The notes under the pieces: model-generated
Databases searched by the model: none
The model's input: the letters and a program-made list of their open reading frames with translations, nothing else
Told to the model about the DNA's origin: nothing
In this document: positions 1 through 8,841 of the stretch, in pieces
Numbering within the stretch: the stretch's first letter is position 1
How the letters are laid out: every line of letters begins with the position of its first letter
Translations under genes and position numbers: made by a program
Assembly (NCBI GenBank): GCA_002336805.1
Contig: DDEZ01000013.1
Location: forward strand, 257,962-321,961
Source of the DNA: Bacteroidetes bacterium UBA1941
Lineage (GTDB): Bacteria > Bacteroidota > Bacteroidia > Chitinophagales > LD1
Direction: 5' to 3'
Length of the DNA: 64,000 nt

Positions 1-538
1 GTACAACAGGGGGCTGGCCTATCAGAAAGTAAATAACAGCAGAGCAGCGGGAGCGGACTTTCATGATGTGCTGGCTCTGGACAGCCTGTATCTGGATGCC
101 TGGTACGAGCTGGGCAGTATAGAGATGGATGCCAAGCGCTATGACAGCGCCAATATCCTGTTTCGCCGTGCCCTGCAGATCAGTGGTGAGGATACCCGGT
201 CGCTGCACCAGCTGGCCGTACTCTGCTACTACAAGAGGAATAACAAAGGCGCCATAGAGATCTATAACCGGATACTGTCTATCAATCCCAAAGATGAGCA
301 GGCCCTGTATAAAAGAGGGCTGGCAAAGTCCAATTCTTCCGACTTCACAGGCGCGATCCGTGATTTTAACATACTGGTAGGTCTCAATCCCCGGCATACG
401 CAGGCTATGGAGGAGCGCGCCACATGCTACATGAGGATCAATGACTTAGACAATGCCTGCCGGGACTTTCAGAAACTCATGGACCTGGGCAATCCCCGCG
501 CCAAAGAAAATATCATGAAATATTGTGTCAAACACTGA
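1..538 (+). CDS. TPR-repeat protein, 5' end outside window
   Basis: The reading frame is open from base 2 with no stop, so the gene starts left of the window; a GTG at 68 is only an internal Val codon. The visible 178 residues are tandem tetratricopeptide repeats with the usual pattern of small residues and A/Y/F at fixed positions (for example ALYKRGLAKSNSSDFTGAIR and the following DNACRDFQKL helix). TPR arrays bind other proteins. There is no catalytic motif, so partner and role are unknown. The protein ends shortly after the last repeat, with no membrane or sorting tail. Confidence 0.8.
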   Translation, partial: YNRGLAYQKVNNSRAAGADFHDVLALDSLYLDAWYELGSIEMDAKRYDSANILFRRALQISGEDTRSLHQLAVLCYYKRNNKGAIEIYNRILSINPKDEQALYKRGLAKSNSSDFTGAIRDFNILVGLNPRHTQAMEERATCYMRINDLDNACRDFQKLMDLGNPRAKENIMKYCVKH

Positions 539-673
539 CACCCTATCCTCTAATTGACGTATATTCATTGTGTTGCAACATGCATTAATGTTAAAGTTAA
601 TGTATAGTGAAACAACCTCGACCTTGTAATCGTAGTGCCTATACCGAATTTCTTTTATCTTCAGTAAGCACGC

Positions 674-2782
674 ATGAAGAAAAACTACGCACCCTTAATA
701 TGTTTGATCGTCCTGCTTTTTACCGCATATGCCGGAAAAGCTAATGGTGACGAGCAGTCTAAAGTCAATGAGCTGATAGAGGTCTCGACCGCCTACCGCT
801 TTTCTGACATCCACAAATCACTAACGACTATAGATGAGGCGCTGGCTATAGCGCAAAAAATAGACTACAAACAGGGCATAGCCAGGTGCTATCTCAAAAA
901 GGGCCAATATCTGTCCAATGCCGGAGTACTGAAGGAAAGCGGGGAAAACCTGGAGAAAGCAGCGGCCCTCTTCAAAAGTATAGACAAGCGCAATGAATAC
1001 GCCATATGCCTCAAGGAGCTGGCGGACTACAAAAGATCTACAGGCGATCCTGAGAAGGCAGAGGAGCTGATCAAAGAGTCCACAGCTATAGCTACAGAGC
1101 TACAGGACAAGCAGCTGCTGGCCGAGTGCGAGATAGCCAGCGGTATCATAGATATGAAGACGGGTGAGTTTGCCGATGCTACAGCGCACTTGCTCAGCGC
1201 ACTCCGGACTGCAGAAGCGATCAAAAATGATGAGATCATCATGAATAGCTGCCGCGAGCTCGGCAATATCAACTCCCTGGAAGAAAATATACCGCGCTCC
1301 AATGAATACTTTGAGCGGGCACTGAGCATCAGCAAGAAGATAGGCAATAAACTGGGTGTGGCAGATGCATATTGCAACATAGCTTCTAACTATCTGACCA
1401 TAGGCGACCTGGATAATGCGGCGGTCAATATCGCAAAGTCTATGGAGCTCAGCCGCCAGCTGAACTATAAGCCTACCCTCGCACTCGACCTGCTCAATAT
1501 GGGCTACTGCCTCACCTATCAGAATAAATACAAAGAGGCTGATAAGCAACTGGCGGAAGCTGAGCGTGTGTTTGGCGAGCTAGGAGATAAGCACGGACAG
1601 GCCGAGGTACTCAATGCCAAGGGCTACCTGGCTGCCAAAACACATAATCTGGACGAGGCCGAGAAGAACTACGTAGCCAGCGCCACTGCGGCCAAGCCCA
1701 TCAAAGCAAACGACCAGCTGAAGGCCTCCTACGATGGCCTGGCATATATCTACGAGCAGAAGAAGGACTACGAGGGTGCTTATCATTTCCAGAAACTCTC
1801 GCAGGAGATCAGCAGCCAGGTATTCAACACCAGCAATGCGCGCGCAGTGACCAAGCTGCAGCTCAGCTATGACTTTGAGAAAGTAAAAGAACAGCAGCGC
1901 CGCGAGCAGGAGCTGAAAGATAAGGTAACCGCCGCCGATCGTACCCGCGAGCGCTGGTTCAACTATTTCCTCGTAGTGGTAGGGCTCATGGCTGCCATCA
2001 TAGCTGCGCTCACCTACATGGCCTATCGCAATAGCCGCAGGGCCAAGGACCTCCTCTTTGAAAAGAATATCCTGATCACAAAAGAGAAGGAGACAGCAGA
2101 GCGCCTCCTCAGTGATATCATCCCTGCAGAGATAGAGACCCGTATCAAGGCGTCAGGCATCACGGAGATAGAGAACTTTGCTACCGTGATGTTCATAGAT
2201 TTTGATGACTTTACGAGTGTAGAGCAGCAGTTCAGCCCTATAGAGCTGATGGATGAGCTGGACCTTGTATTCAAGGGTATGGATGATGTGTGCAAGAAAT
2301 TCCGCCTGGAGACACTCAAGACCCTGAGCGATGGCTACCTCTGCATAGGTGGCTTGGCCAATAGCCGGGACTGCAAGCCAGAGGATGTGGTGAATGCCGC
2401 GATCAAGATCCAGCTCTATATGGAGGATATCCGCATGAGGCATATGAAGGAGGGCAAGGCTTTCTTCCAGATGCGTATCGGTATCCATACCGGGCAGATA
2501 TCAGGTGGTATAGTGGGTGTGCGTACCATAGCCGCAGATATCTGGGGTGAGACTGTACAGGCTGCATCAGGCATCGAGAAGATGGCGGCGGCCGGTGGCA
2601 TCAGGATATCTGACGCTACATTCCAGCTGGTGAAAAATAAGTTTGAGACGATCTACACGGGCCAGTCTAAAGTGGCCTCCCGTGAAATGAAAGTCTATGA
2701 GATCACCAACTTCAAGGCCGAATATAGCAAGCTGTCTGTGTCAGAAACCGTCACAGACCTGATCATCAAGCTGGAGAATTAA
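674..2782 (+). CDS. TPR sensor with class III nucleotide cyclase-like domain
   Basis: 702 residues. A signal peptide (about 1-25) is followed by a periplasmic TPR array (about 30-400), a coiled coil, one membrane helix (about 428-452), a second short coiled coil, and a cytoplasmic class III adenylate/guanylate cyclase homology domain (about 500-680). Both metal-binding aspartates are present (D509 in FIDFDDFT, D553 in TLSDGY), and K549 and D622 match adenine-selecting positions of adenylate cyclases. The transition-state Asn/Arg pair (VNxxSR in active enzymes) is replaced: WGETVQAASGIE has Q629 and G633. It may therefore be inactive or act as a regulatory domain. The gene is convergent with the TonB receptor, 5 bp away. 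Confidence 0.85.
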   Translation: MKKNYAPLICLIVLLFTAYAGKANGDEQSKVNELIEVSTAYRFSDIHKSLTTIDEALAIAQKIDYKQGIARCYLKKGQYLSNAGVLKESGENLEKAAALFKSIDKRNEYAICLKELADYKRSTGDPEKAEELIKESTAIATELQDKQLLAECEIASGIIDMKTGEFADATAHLLSALRTAEAIKNDEIIMNSCRELGNINSLEENIPRSNEYFERALSISKKIGNKLGVADAYCNIASNYLTIGDLDNAAVNIAKSMELSRQLNYKPTLALDLLNMGYCLTYQNKYKEADKQLAEAERVFGELGDKHGQAEVLNAKGYLAAKTHNLDEAEKNYVASATAAKPIKANDQLKASYDGLAYIYEQKKDYEGAYHFQKLSQEISSQVFNTSNARAVTKLQLSYDFEKVKEQQRREQELKDKVTAADRTRERWFNYFLVVVGLMAAIIAALTYMAYRNSRRAKDLLFEKNILITKEKETAERLLSDIIPAEIETRIKASGITEIENFATVMFIDFDDFTSVEQQFSPIELMDELDLVFKGMDDVCKKFRLETLKTLSDGYLCIGGLANSRDCKPEDVVNAAIKIQLYMEDIRMRHMKEGKAFFQMRIGIHTGQISGGIVGVRTIAADIWGETVQAASGIEKMAAAGGIRISDATFQLVKNKFETIYTGQSKVASREMKVYEITNFKAEYSKLSVSETVTDLIIKLEN

Positions 2783-2787
2783 CTCCT

Positions 2788-5028
2788 TTAGAATCTTACA
2801 TTGATCCCCCCCATTACGTTAAATCCTGCCTGCGGGTAGTAATAGTTGTAGCTCACCGGATCTGTCACGGAGCCATCAGGGTTTTGATAGCGCTCGCGAT
2901 AGGTGTAGCCATTGCTCTCATACAGCCGGTTAAAGATATTATTGAACAGCATGGTGAATCTCACCTCTGCACGATTCTTCACCTTCACCAGGTAGCTCAC
3001 ACGTACATTGCTGTACCAGTAGCGGCGCAGGCTGCGCTCATCGCTCTGTGTATTGTCCAGGTACTGCTTGCCTATAAATTTAAAGGCCCAGGCTATCTCG
3101 AGGTTTTTCACAGCCATTGTATTCAGCTCTATGAATCCTACCCAGCGCGGGGAAAAGGCGATATCTGTATTGGGATAGATGGTGGTTTTATTTAGCGCAG
3201 GGACATTGGTGTAGGTCGGGTCATAGCCCGGTACTATCTCTGTATAGTTTTTGATCTTGGAGAGATTGTAGGAGACACTATAGCATACGCCCAAGAGTTT
3301 GGTCATAGACTCCGGCCTGTGAAAGTTGATCTCAGCCAGCAGCTCTGCGCCCGCACGGAAGCTCTGCGGTACATTCACACGTAGTGGGTCTCCTACATCA
3401 TTCAGCGCGCCGGTCAGTACCAGCTGGTCCACATAGTACATGTAGTAGCCATTCAGATGCACCGGGAAGTTGACCCATACCCTTGGCGACTTGATCATGG
3501 CATTAGTGATGTCTATGCCAGCCTCCACATCATGCAGCCGCTCTGCGCGTGGTGTCACGCTGCTCAGGTTTTGGATGATATCGCCGCGGGTAGGCTCGCG
3601 GTGCGCGAGGGCATACGAGGCATAGACGCGGCCTATCTTGCCGGTCTTGATAGAGATGCCGCCCTTAGGATTGAAGAAGTGATAGGTATGCGAAAAGTCT
3701 ACCGCCATCTGCCTGTCATCCAGTCCATGTGCCCCCATCTCTACGAAGCGATATTGCAGGTCTGCGTAGAGGCTGAGTACTTTTACGGGGCTATAGTTTG
3801 CACGCGCGTAGATGTTCGCTTCGTTTTTGTGAAACTGATTCAGGTAGTAGTTTCTATTCGGATCAAAGCTGGTAAGGCCCTGTACCCAGGTCACATTGCC
3901 AAAGTTATTGCCGGCAAAGTTGGCATACATGCCGCCGATGGTAGCGTCTACGTTTTTATTGTTGTTATAGTTGAAAGAAAAGACGCCACCTGCATAGCGG
4001 TTCTTCAGCCATTTGTGGCGCAGCAGGTTGGCATTGGTCACTGCGCTGTCTATGATACCATAGCCTGCCAACGCGTCATTTACTTTATACTCTTCATAGT
4101 AGCCTTTGCCGAGGGTGAGAAATGCTACAGCATTCATATTCCAGTTGTGTCCGAGTCTCTGATTGAGTATGAGCTGGAAGTATTGCTTCTGGTAGATGTC
4201 TACCTGATTGTACCAGGGTATGGCAGATGCGCCGTAGTCGGTGCCGGAGACATTGTAGGTTCTATTGGTAGCCAGTGAATCTTGTGACACACCATTCCAG
4301 GCCTGGTAGGTGCGCTCATGCCCGTTGAAGTGAACGAAGCGCAGCATCGTTTTATTTTTCACGATACCCGCCTGTACGAAGTAGGACCACAGATTGGCAG
4401 AGGCTCGGTCTACATAGCCATCACTAGCCACGTACGAGCCTCGCGCTTCCACGAAGAAGATATTTTTGATCAGACCTGAGCCACCCTTTGCACTAAACTT
4501 TCTGGTATTGAAGGAGCCATACGAAGCGCTCACCTCACCAAATGGCTTCAGCGAAAAGGCATCCGTTTTCATATTCACAGATCCGCCGAATGCACCACTA
4601 CCATTGGTCGATGTACCTACACCGCGCTGTATCTGTATGCTCTCTACGGAGGTAGCAATATCGGGCATATCTACCCAGTAGACACTTTGGTCATCTGGCT
4701 CATTCATAGGTACGCCGTTCACGGTCACATTGATACGGGTGGCATCTGTACCACGGATGCGCATACCTGTGTAGCCTACACCGCCACCCGCATCTGAGGT
4801 AGTGACCAGAGAGGGGGTGAGGTCCAGCATGTATGGCAGGTCCTGGCCCAGGTTATTTTTCTGTATATCCTGTGCAGAGATATTCTGGAATGTGGTCGGA
4901 TCATTGGCCCCGGCGCGGGTGCCGGTGATGGTCACCTCTTGTGTGGTGACATTTTTCAGGGTATCAGTCTGTGCTATGGCACCGCCTGCTGCGAAAAGTA
5001 AATAAGCTGTGGTAAATAAACCTCTCAT
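2788..5028 (-). CDS. TonB-dependent outer-membrane receptor, thiamine-regulated (Omr1-like)
   Basis: 746 residues from the ATG at 5028: a signal peptide ending at AIAQ, a plug domain (IRGTDATRINVTVNGVPMNE, then VESIQIQRGVGTSTNGSGAFGG), and a long beta-barrel ending in an aromatic C terminus (GGINVRF). TonB-dependent receptors import scarce ligands across the outer membrane with ExbBD energy. The frame stays open to 5136, but that extension reads through a TPP riboswitch, so the start is placed at 5028, where a normal signal peptide begins. The riboswitch implies thiamine or a thiamine precursor as ligand, as for Omr1-type receptors of Bacteroidota. No other thiamine gene lies nearby. Confidence 0.85.
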   Translation of the reverse strand: MRGLFTTAYLLFAAGGAIAQTDTLKNVTTQEVTITGTRAGANDPTTFQNISAQDIQKNNLGQDLPYMLDLTPSLVTTSDAGGGVGYTGMRIRGTDATRINVTVNGVPMNEPDDQSVYWVDMPDIATSVESIQIQRGVGTSTNGSGAFGGSVNMKTDAFSLKPFGEVSASYGSFNTRKFSAKGGSGLIKNIFFVEARGSYVASDGYVDRASANLWSYFVQAGIVKNKTMLRFVHFNGHERTYQAWNGVSQDSLATNRTYNVSGTDYGASAIPWYNQVDIYQKQYFQLILNQRLGHNWNMNAVAFLTLGKGYYEEYKVNDALAGYGIIDSAVTNANLLRHKWLKNRYAGGVFSFNYNNNKNVDATIGGMYANFAGNNFGNVTWVQGLTSFDPNRNYYLNQFHKNEANIYARANYSPVKVLSLYADLQYRFVEMGAHGLDDRQMAVDFSHTYHFFNPKGGISIKTGKIGRVYASYALAHREPTRGDIIQNLSSVTPRAERLHDVEAGIDITNAMIKSPRVWVNFPVHLNGYYMYYVDQLVLTGALNDVGDPLRVNVPQSFRAGAELLAEINFHRPESMTKLLGVCYSVSYNLSKIKNYTEIVPGYDPTYTNVPALNKTTIYPNTDIAFSPRWVGFIELNTMAVKNLEIAWAFKFIGKQYLDNTQSDERSLRRYWYSNVRVSYLVKVKNRAEVRFTMLFNNIFNRLYESNGYTYRERYQNPDGSVTDPVSYNYYYPQAGFNVMGGINVRF

Positions 5029-5101
5029 GGTGTTGTTTTTTTGCTGCTTTCCGGCTAGCAATAGAAAACGTGAGAGGCTACAATAGCGGATGCTAATTGA
5101 G

Positions 5102-5196
5102 CTATTCACTCCCTGCGCAGGCATTATCCTGATCAAGTTCGAAGGGTACTTCTCAGATCTCGCTGTATGGCGAGAACGCCCCCGGAAAACGGGGGC
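5102..5196 (-). promoter_or_regulatory. TPP riboswitch (THI element)
   Basis: Read on the minus strand, the conserved THI-box blocks occur in order: CTGAGA, then ACCCTT, then GAACTTGATC, then GGATAATGCCTGCGCAGGGA. They are preceded by a G-rich arm and a variable hairpin (TCTCGCCATACAGCGAGA). This is the standard TPP-binding aptamer. It lies about 75 nt upstream of the TonB receptor ATG, so thiamine pyrophosphate most likely represses that receptor. A -7-like box (TACTTTG) lies just upstream of the aptamer. Confidence 0.95.
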
Positions 5197-5242
5197 AAAG
5201 TAAGAACATTAAAATCTGAATTTCAAAATTTAAGTTGCGGCG

Positions 5243-6355
5243 CTACTTCATATCAGGCGCATTGACCAGCTCTTTGATGTCGCGTGGTTTCTCTTTCAGC
5301 ACGATGTCATCTACCTCTGAGCGCATCACTATCTCATTCATTTTGAGGTGCAGCTGGCGGTCTACTACTTTGGCGGTAGTAGAGTAGACGAGGTTCTGGT
5401 GGCTGCCAAATAATTTTCCGCTGGCATAGGTAGACTGCTGTATGTAGTCCAGCACATATTTGCCATCCACTTTTGCAAAGGCGATTTTGGCATTCACATT
5501 CAGCGTATCCATCTTGGCCACCAGCATGTAGCGCTCCGGTTTTTCATTGTACACATGCAGCTCTATGTAGCGGATGCCTTTATCTTTCTTATTGATATAG
5601 ACATAGCCATTGCCGCGCACTGACTTGTCTTTCTTCTGCGGTATGCGGCGGAAGTTGATCACATCGTATTCTTCGCCATCTAGCACGGCAGTGGATGATA
5701 CAAAGGAGAAATCGTTTTCCTTCATCCGCTCTTCGCTGAATAGTTTTTCGGGGTACATGATCTTTAGCAGTACGGTAGGCGGTATCTGCACATGAAACAT
5801 GGCACCTTTCTGCTCATACACCTCGTGCTTGTGGTCTACGGTGTAGATACGCGGGCTATCCTTCGCCAGGTAGCTGGGCAGATACATGTCAAAGTCAAAA
5901 TAATTGTAATGATTCTTTTCGCCAGATACCACACTGTAGTCTTTGAAGATGATATGGTTCTTGGTAAACTCTGCCGGATAGTTGTCAGCTATATGAGACA
6001 GGGCATCGCGCAGCATCCCTTTGGCATCGGTAGGCTGTACTACTACCTCCTGCAGGCCATAGTTTTTTGCCTTCATCACGATAGGTTCTTTGCGCTCCTT
6101 TAGCTGGGCTATGGTCAGGCGCACCTCCTCATAGCCTATATGGCTGAAAGTGATAAGCGTGGTATCTGCGGCATCTTTAGGGTCAAAGGAAAAAATACCG
6201 CTCTCGCTGGTGTAGCCGCCTATCTGGGTGCGCACATTGGAGAAGGTAGTAAAGGACAGGGAGTGTCCCTCTGCATCCAGCACCGTGCCTATCACGGTCT
6301 GCGCGCCGGCAGTGAGGCAAAGGAAAATGAAGCACAGGAATGCAAGGTGTTTCAT
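5243..6355 (-). CDS. Secreted CarboxypepD_reg-like domain protein
   Basis: 370 residues. A clear signal peptide (MKHLAFLCFIFLCLTAGAQ) is followed by a carboxypeptidase-regulatory-like beta-sandwich (about 20-100: VIGTVLDAEGHSLSFTTFSN, TSESGIFSFDP, then FSHIGYEEVRLTIAQL) of the type found at the N terminus of many Bacteroidota outer-membrane proteins. The remaining 270 residues form an uncharacterised beta-rich region with no recognised active site. It probably sits at the outer membrane or in the periplasm. It is transcribed in the same direction as the TonB receptor, but the riboswitch between them suggests separate control. Confidence 0.65.
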   Translation of the reverse strand: MKHLAFLCFIFLCLTAGAQTVIGTVLDAEGHSLSFTTFSNVRTQIGGYTSESGIFSFDPKDAADTTLITFSHIGYEEVRLTIAQLKERKEPIVMKAKNYGLQEVVVQPTDAKGMLRDALSHIADNYPAEFTKNHIIFKDYSVVSGEKNHYNYFDFDMYLPSYLAKDSPRIYTVDHKHEVYEQKGAMFHVQIPPTVLLKIMYPEKLFSEERMKENDFSFVSSTAVLDGEEYDVINFRRIPQKKDKSVRGNGYVYINKKDKGIRYIELHVYNEKPERYMLVAKMDTLNVNAKIAFAKVDGKYVLDYIQQSTYASGKLFGSHQNLVYSTTAKVVDRQLHLKMNEIVMRSEVDDIVLKEKPRDIKELVNAPDMK

Positions 6356-6410
6356 GCGGTGACAGTGGTTTAGGTATGATAAACGGCGGGGAGCTTTCGC
6401 TATTGCCCTA

Positions 6411-6896
6411 CTAAGGTACGATTTGCTTCAGCCTTTCCAATACATAATAAACAGCCGGGCAGATAGTTGTGTTCAGGTGCGTGGTGTTAATGTATTCAAA
6501 AAAGTCTCCGGAGTCGGTATATGGGTATTTGCGGCAGTCGCCGGGGCGCGCATCATAGATCGAGCAGTAGTTGTCAGCCCCGAGGAATGGGCAGGGGCTC
6601 TTCTGCACCACATAGTCTCCGTCCTCATCCAGGCGCAGGTAGCGCTCTATCAGCTGAGACTCCTTGATGCGGAGGTATTTGGCTATGCGGGATATATCCG
6701 GGGTTTTAAACCGGGGGGAGATATTCTTGCAGCAGCCGGCGCAGGTCAGGCAGTCTATCTTTGAGAATGCCTCCTCGTGCAGCTCCGGCAGCTCCTTCTC
6801 TATGCCACGCTTTTTGGCCGCGCGCTTGAGGTACTCACGGTTTTCCTTGCGCTTGTCGGTCGCTTTTTTCTTCCAATTATCCAGGAGGTCTGCCAA
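6411..6896 (-). CDS. YkgJ-family cysteine-cluster protein
   Basis: 161 residues. Two cysteine groups typical of the YkgJ/CxxCxxCC family are visible: IDCLTCAGCCKNISPRF, then SPCPFLGADNYCSIYDARPG and DCRKYPY. A final conserved Cys is in TTICPAVYYVLERL. These cysteines are thought to bind a metal or Fe-S cluster; the biochemical role of the family is unknown. The N-terminal 45 residues are lysine-rich and helical. It is divergent from carA. Confidence 0.8.
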   Translation of the reverse strand: MADLLDNWKKKATDKRKENREYLKRAAKKRGIEKELPELHEEAFSKIDCLTCAGCCKNISPRFKTPDISRIAKYLRIKESQLIERYLRLDEDGDYVVQKSPCPFLGADNYCSIYDARPGDCRKYPYTDSGDFFEYINTTHLNTTICPAVYYVLERLKQIVP

Positions 6897-7008
6897 ATGC
6901 TTGATTTAAAGGATGCTGAATTGCCGCCATGAAAATAGGCAAAAGCGGACGATATACACCGTTAGCCATAGATTTCAACATTGCTGCGGGATTGTGCTTT
7001 GAAAAAAC

Positions 7009-7016
7009 TATTTTTG
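7009..7016 (+). promoter_or_regulatory. Possible -7 promoter box of carA
   Basis: TATTTTTG matches the Bacteroidota -7 consensus TAnnTTTG, 23 nt before the carA ATG. No -33 TTG is at ideal spacing, so this is tentative. Confidence 0.35.
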
Positions 7017-7039
7017 CGTTCCGATAATCAAAATCGGCA

Positions 7040-8143
7040 ATGAGCAAAAGCTTCACGCAGGCACCCGCCCTCCTCGTACTGGCAGACGGTACAGTTTTCA
7101 AAGGAAAATCACTTGGCAAGATCGGCACCACCACCGGCGAATTATGCTTTAATACAGGCATGACTGGCTATCAGGAGGTCTTCACCGATCCATCCTACTA
7201 CGGCCAGGTGCTGATCATGACCAGCGACCATATAGGCAACTATGGCGTGAAGCAGGACGAGGTAGAGTCAAAGTCTATCAAGATAGCGGGCATGATCTGC
7301 AAAAAATATGCAGGCAACAACTTCTCCCGCCTGAGTGGCAGCCAGTCCCTGCAGGACTACTTTGAGATCAATAACCTGGTAGGCATCAGCGATATTGATA
7401 CCCGCGCACTCACCGTGCATGTGCGCCAGGCAGGCGCCATGAACTGTATCATCAGCTCTGAGACAGAGGATGTAGAGGCGCTGAAAAAGCAACTGGCCGC
7501 CGTACCTGATATGAACGGCCTGGACCTGGCTGAGAAAGTATCTACTAAAGAATCCTACTACTACGGCGATCCGAGCGCAAAGCTGAAAGTAGCCGTCCTC
7601 GACTGCGGTATCAAGGAGAATATCTTGAAGTGCCTGACGGATCGTGGCCTCTATGCCAAGGTCTTCAATTGCCGCACCTCCTTTGCCGAGATGGAAAAGT
7701 GGGCGCCAGATGGCTACTTTATCTCCAATGGCCCCGGAGATCCGGCGCCGATGGACTATGCTATCAAGACAGTGCAGGACGTGATAGCAGCAGATAAGCC
7801 GCTCTTCGGCATCTGCCTCGGCCACCAGCTGCTCGCACTGGCTGAGGGAGTCAATACCTATAAGATGCACCACGGCCACCGTGGCCTCAATCATCCCGTC
7901 AAAAACCTCGTGACAGGCCGCTCTGAGATCACGTCACAGAATCACGGCTTTGAGGTCAGCGCTGCTGATATCAAGAAGAGCCCACGCGTAGAGATCACCC
8001 ACGTCAACCTGAATGATGAGACCATAGAAGGCATCCGTGTGAAAGGCAAGAAAGCATTCTCTGTACAATACCACCCTGAGTCCAGCCCGGGGCCGCATGA
8101 TTCGCGGTATCTGTTTGATGAGTTTATCGCGATGATGAATTGA
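7040..8143 (+). CDS. carA: Carbamoyl-phosphate synthase small subunit (glutaminase)
   Basis: 367 residues, full length. It hydrolyses glutamine and passes ammonia to the large subunit CarB to make carbamoyl phosphate for pyrimidine and arginine synthesis. The N-terminal CPSase small-chain domain (GTVFKGKSLGKIGTTTGELC, GMTGYQEVFTDPSYYGQ) is followed by a class I glutamine amidotransferase domain with the catalytic triad C259 (GICLGHQL), H345 and E347 (YHPESSPGP). carB is not in the window. Confidence 0.97.
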   Translation: MSKSFTQAPALLVLADGTVFKGKSLGKIGTTTGELCFNTGMTGYQEVFTDPSYYGQVLIMTSDHIGNYGVKQDEVESKSIKIAGMICKKYAGNNFSRLSGSQSLQDYFEINNLVGISDIDTRALTVHVRQAGAMNCIISSETEDVEALKKQLAAVPDMNGLDLAEKVSTKESYYYGDPSAKLKVAVLDCGIKENILKCLTDRGLYAKVFNCRTSFAEMEKWAPDGYFISNGPGDPAPMDYAIKTVQDVIAADKPLFGICLGHQLLALAEGVNTYKMHHGHRGLNHPVKNLVTGRSEITSQNHGFEVSAADIKKSPRVEITHVNLNDETIEGIRVKGKKAFSVQYHPESSPGPHDSRYLFDEFIAMMN

Positions 8144-8180
8144 TAGCCGATTTCCTTAGATTTGAGGTAAACGAGCTGTT

Positions 8181-8459
8181 ATGATCCACAAAACATTAGT
8201 GCCGGATAGCAAAACAGTGACGGTCTCACTCAAGGTTCCGGCGAAATATGTCGGAAAGAAAATTGAGATAGTTGCTTTTGCCAAAAATGAAGTGCAGGAT
8301 AGTAAAAACCTATCACCAGCGCTGCCCGGCGATCCTATGAGTATCAGACAATTCAAAGAGTGGGTGAAGCAAGGTGAATCAAGTAATTCCGTTTCTCTGG
8401 ATGAAGCTAAGAACCGATGGGAAAGCCAAAGAAGGAAACTCCGCCAACTTACGAAGTAA
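8181..8459 (+). CDS. Putative type II antitoxin
   Basis: 92 residues. The N-terminal half is a short beta-rich segment (TVTVSLKVPAKYVGKKIEIV) resembling DUF2281-type antitoxin N termini. The C-terminal half is charged and helical (SIRQFKEWVKQGES, then EAKNRWESQRRKLRQ), a usual toxin-wrapping tail. Its last 43 bases overlap the start of the ParE/RelE-like gene, which is typical of a translationally coupled antitoxin-toxin pair. The antitoxin role is inferred from order, size and overlap. Confidence 0.7.
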   Translation: MIHKTLVPDSKTVTVSLKVPAKYVGKKIEIVAFAKNEVQDSKNLSPALPGDPMSIRQFKEWVKQGESSNSVSLDEAKNRWESQRRKLRQLTK

Positions 8460-8767
8460 GGCTTTCTGAAAATGCTATAAGAAATATTGACGAGATAGCC
8501 GGGTATATAGCCTTCGTCAATCATCAACCAATTAATGCAGAAAAAGTAGTTGATAGCATCTTTGAAGTAGTCAACCGCATAAAGCAGAATCCTTATGCTT
8601 TTAAAGAGTGCTCCTTACTGGCAACAAAGGGAAAATTGTATCGTCAAGCCGTTTGTCATAAATGGCTCATCATTTACCGGGTAGTTAAAAACAATGTACT
8701 TGTTCTCGGGATAGTTCATGGATCAAGGAGGCCTTCAGAAATAAGAGCGCTTAAAAAAGTCCAATAG
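8417..8767 (+). CDS. RelE/ParE-family toxin
   Basis: 116 residues of the RelE/ParE fold: YEVRLSENAIRNIDEIAGYI, then a helix, then KGKLYRQAVCHKWLIIYRVV and a final strand VLVLGIVHGSRRP. Family members are mRNA interferases or gyrase poisons; the FVNHQP...A..VVDSIFEVV helix region looks more ParE-like. The gene starts inside the putative antitoxin gene. Target unknown. Confidence 0.85.
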   Translation: MGKPKKETPPTYEVRLSENAIRNIDEIAGYIAFVNHQPINAEKVVDSIFEVVNRIKQNPYAFKECSLLATKGKLYRQAVCHKWLIIYRVVKNNVLVLGIVHGSRRPSEIRALKKVQ

Positions 8768-8789
8768 CATTAAGCTTCAAATTAATTCG

Positions 8790-8827
8790 GTTCAAGCGAG
8801 GACGCTTGAACTAGCGATTGGGACTAG
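8790..8827. repeat. REP-like double hairpin
   Basis: A perfect palindrome GTTCAAGCG-AGGA-CGCTTGAAC (8790-8811) runs into a second one (CTAG-n9-CTAG). The first arm recurs at 32879-32898 (TTCAAGCG-GCCT-CGCTTGAA), so this is a dispersed element and not only a terminator for the toxin gene. Confidence 0.6.
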
Positions 8828-8841
8828 CCGCCTAGAATGAA

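Noticed and set aside
3457..4278. 273-residue open frame on the plus strand
   Set aside because: Lies wholly opposite the TonB receptor barrel and is an artefact of its codon pattern; the same holds for 40300-41103 opposite gatB and 44930-45538 opposite the terminase-like gene.
5029..5136. 36-residue N-terminal extension of the TonB receptor
   Set aside because: It is encoded by the riboswitch and its expression platform, and it would hide the signal peptide.
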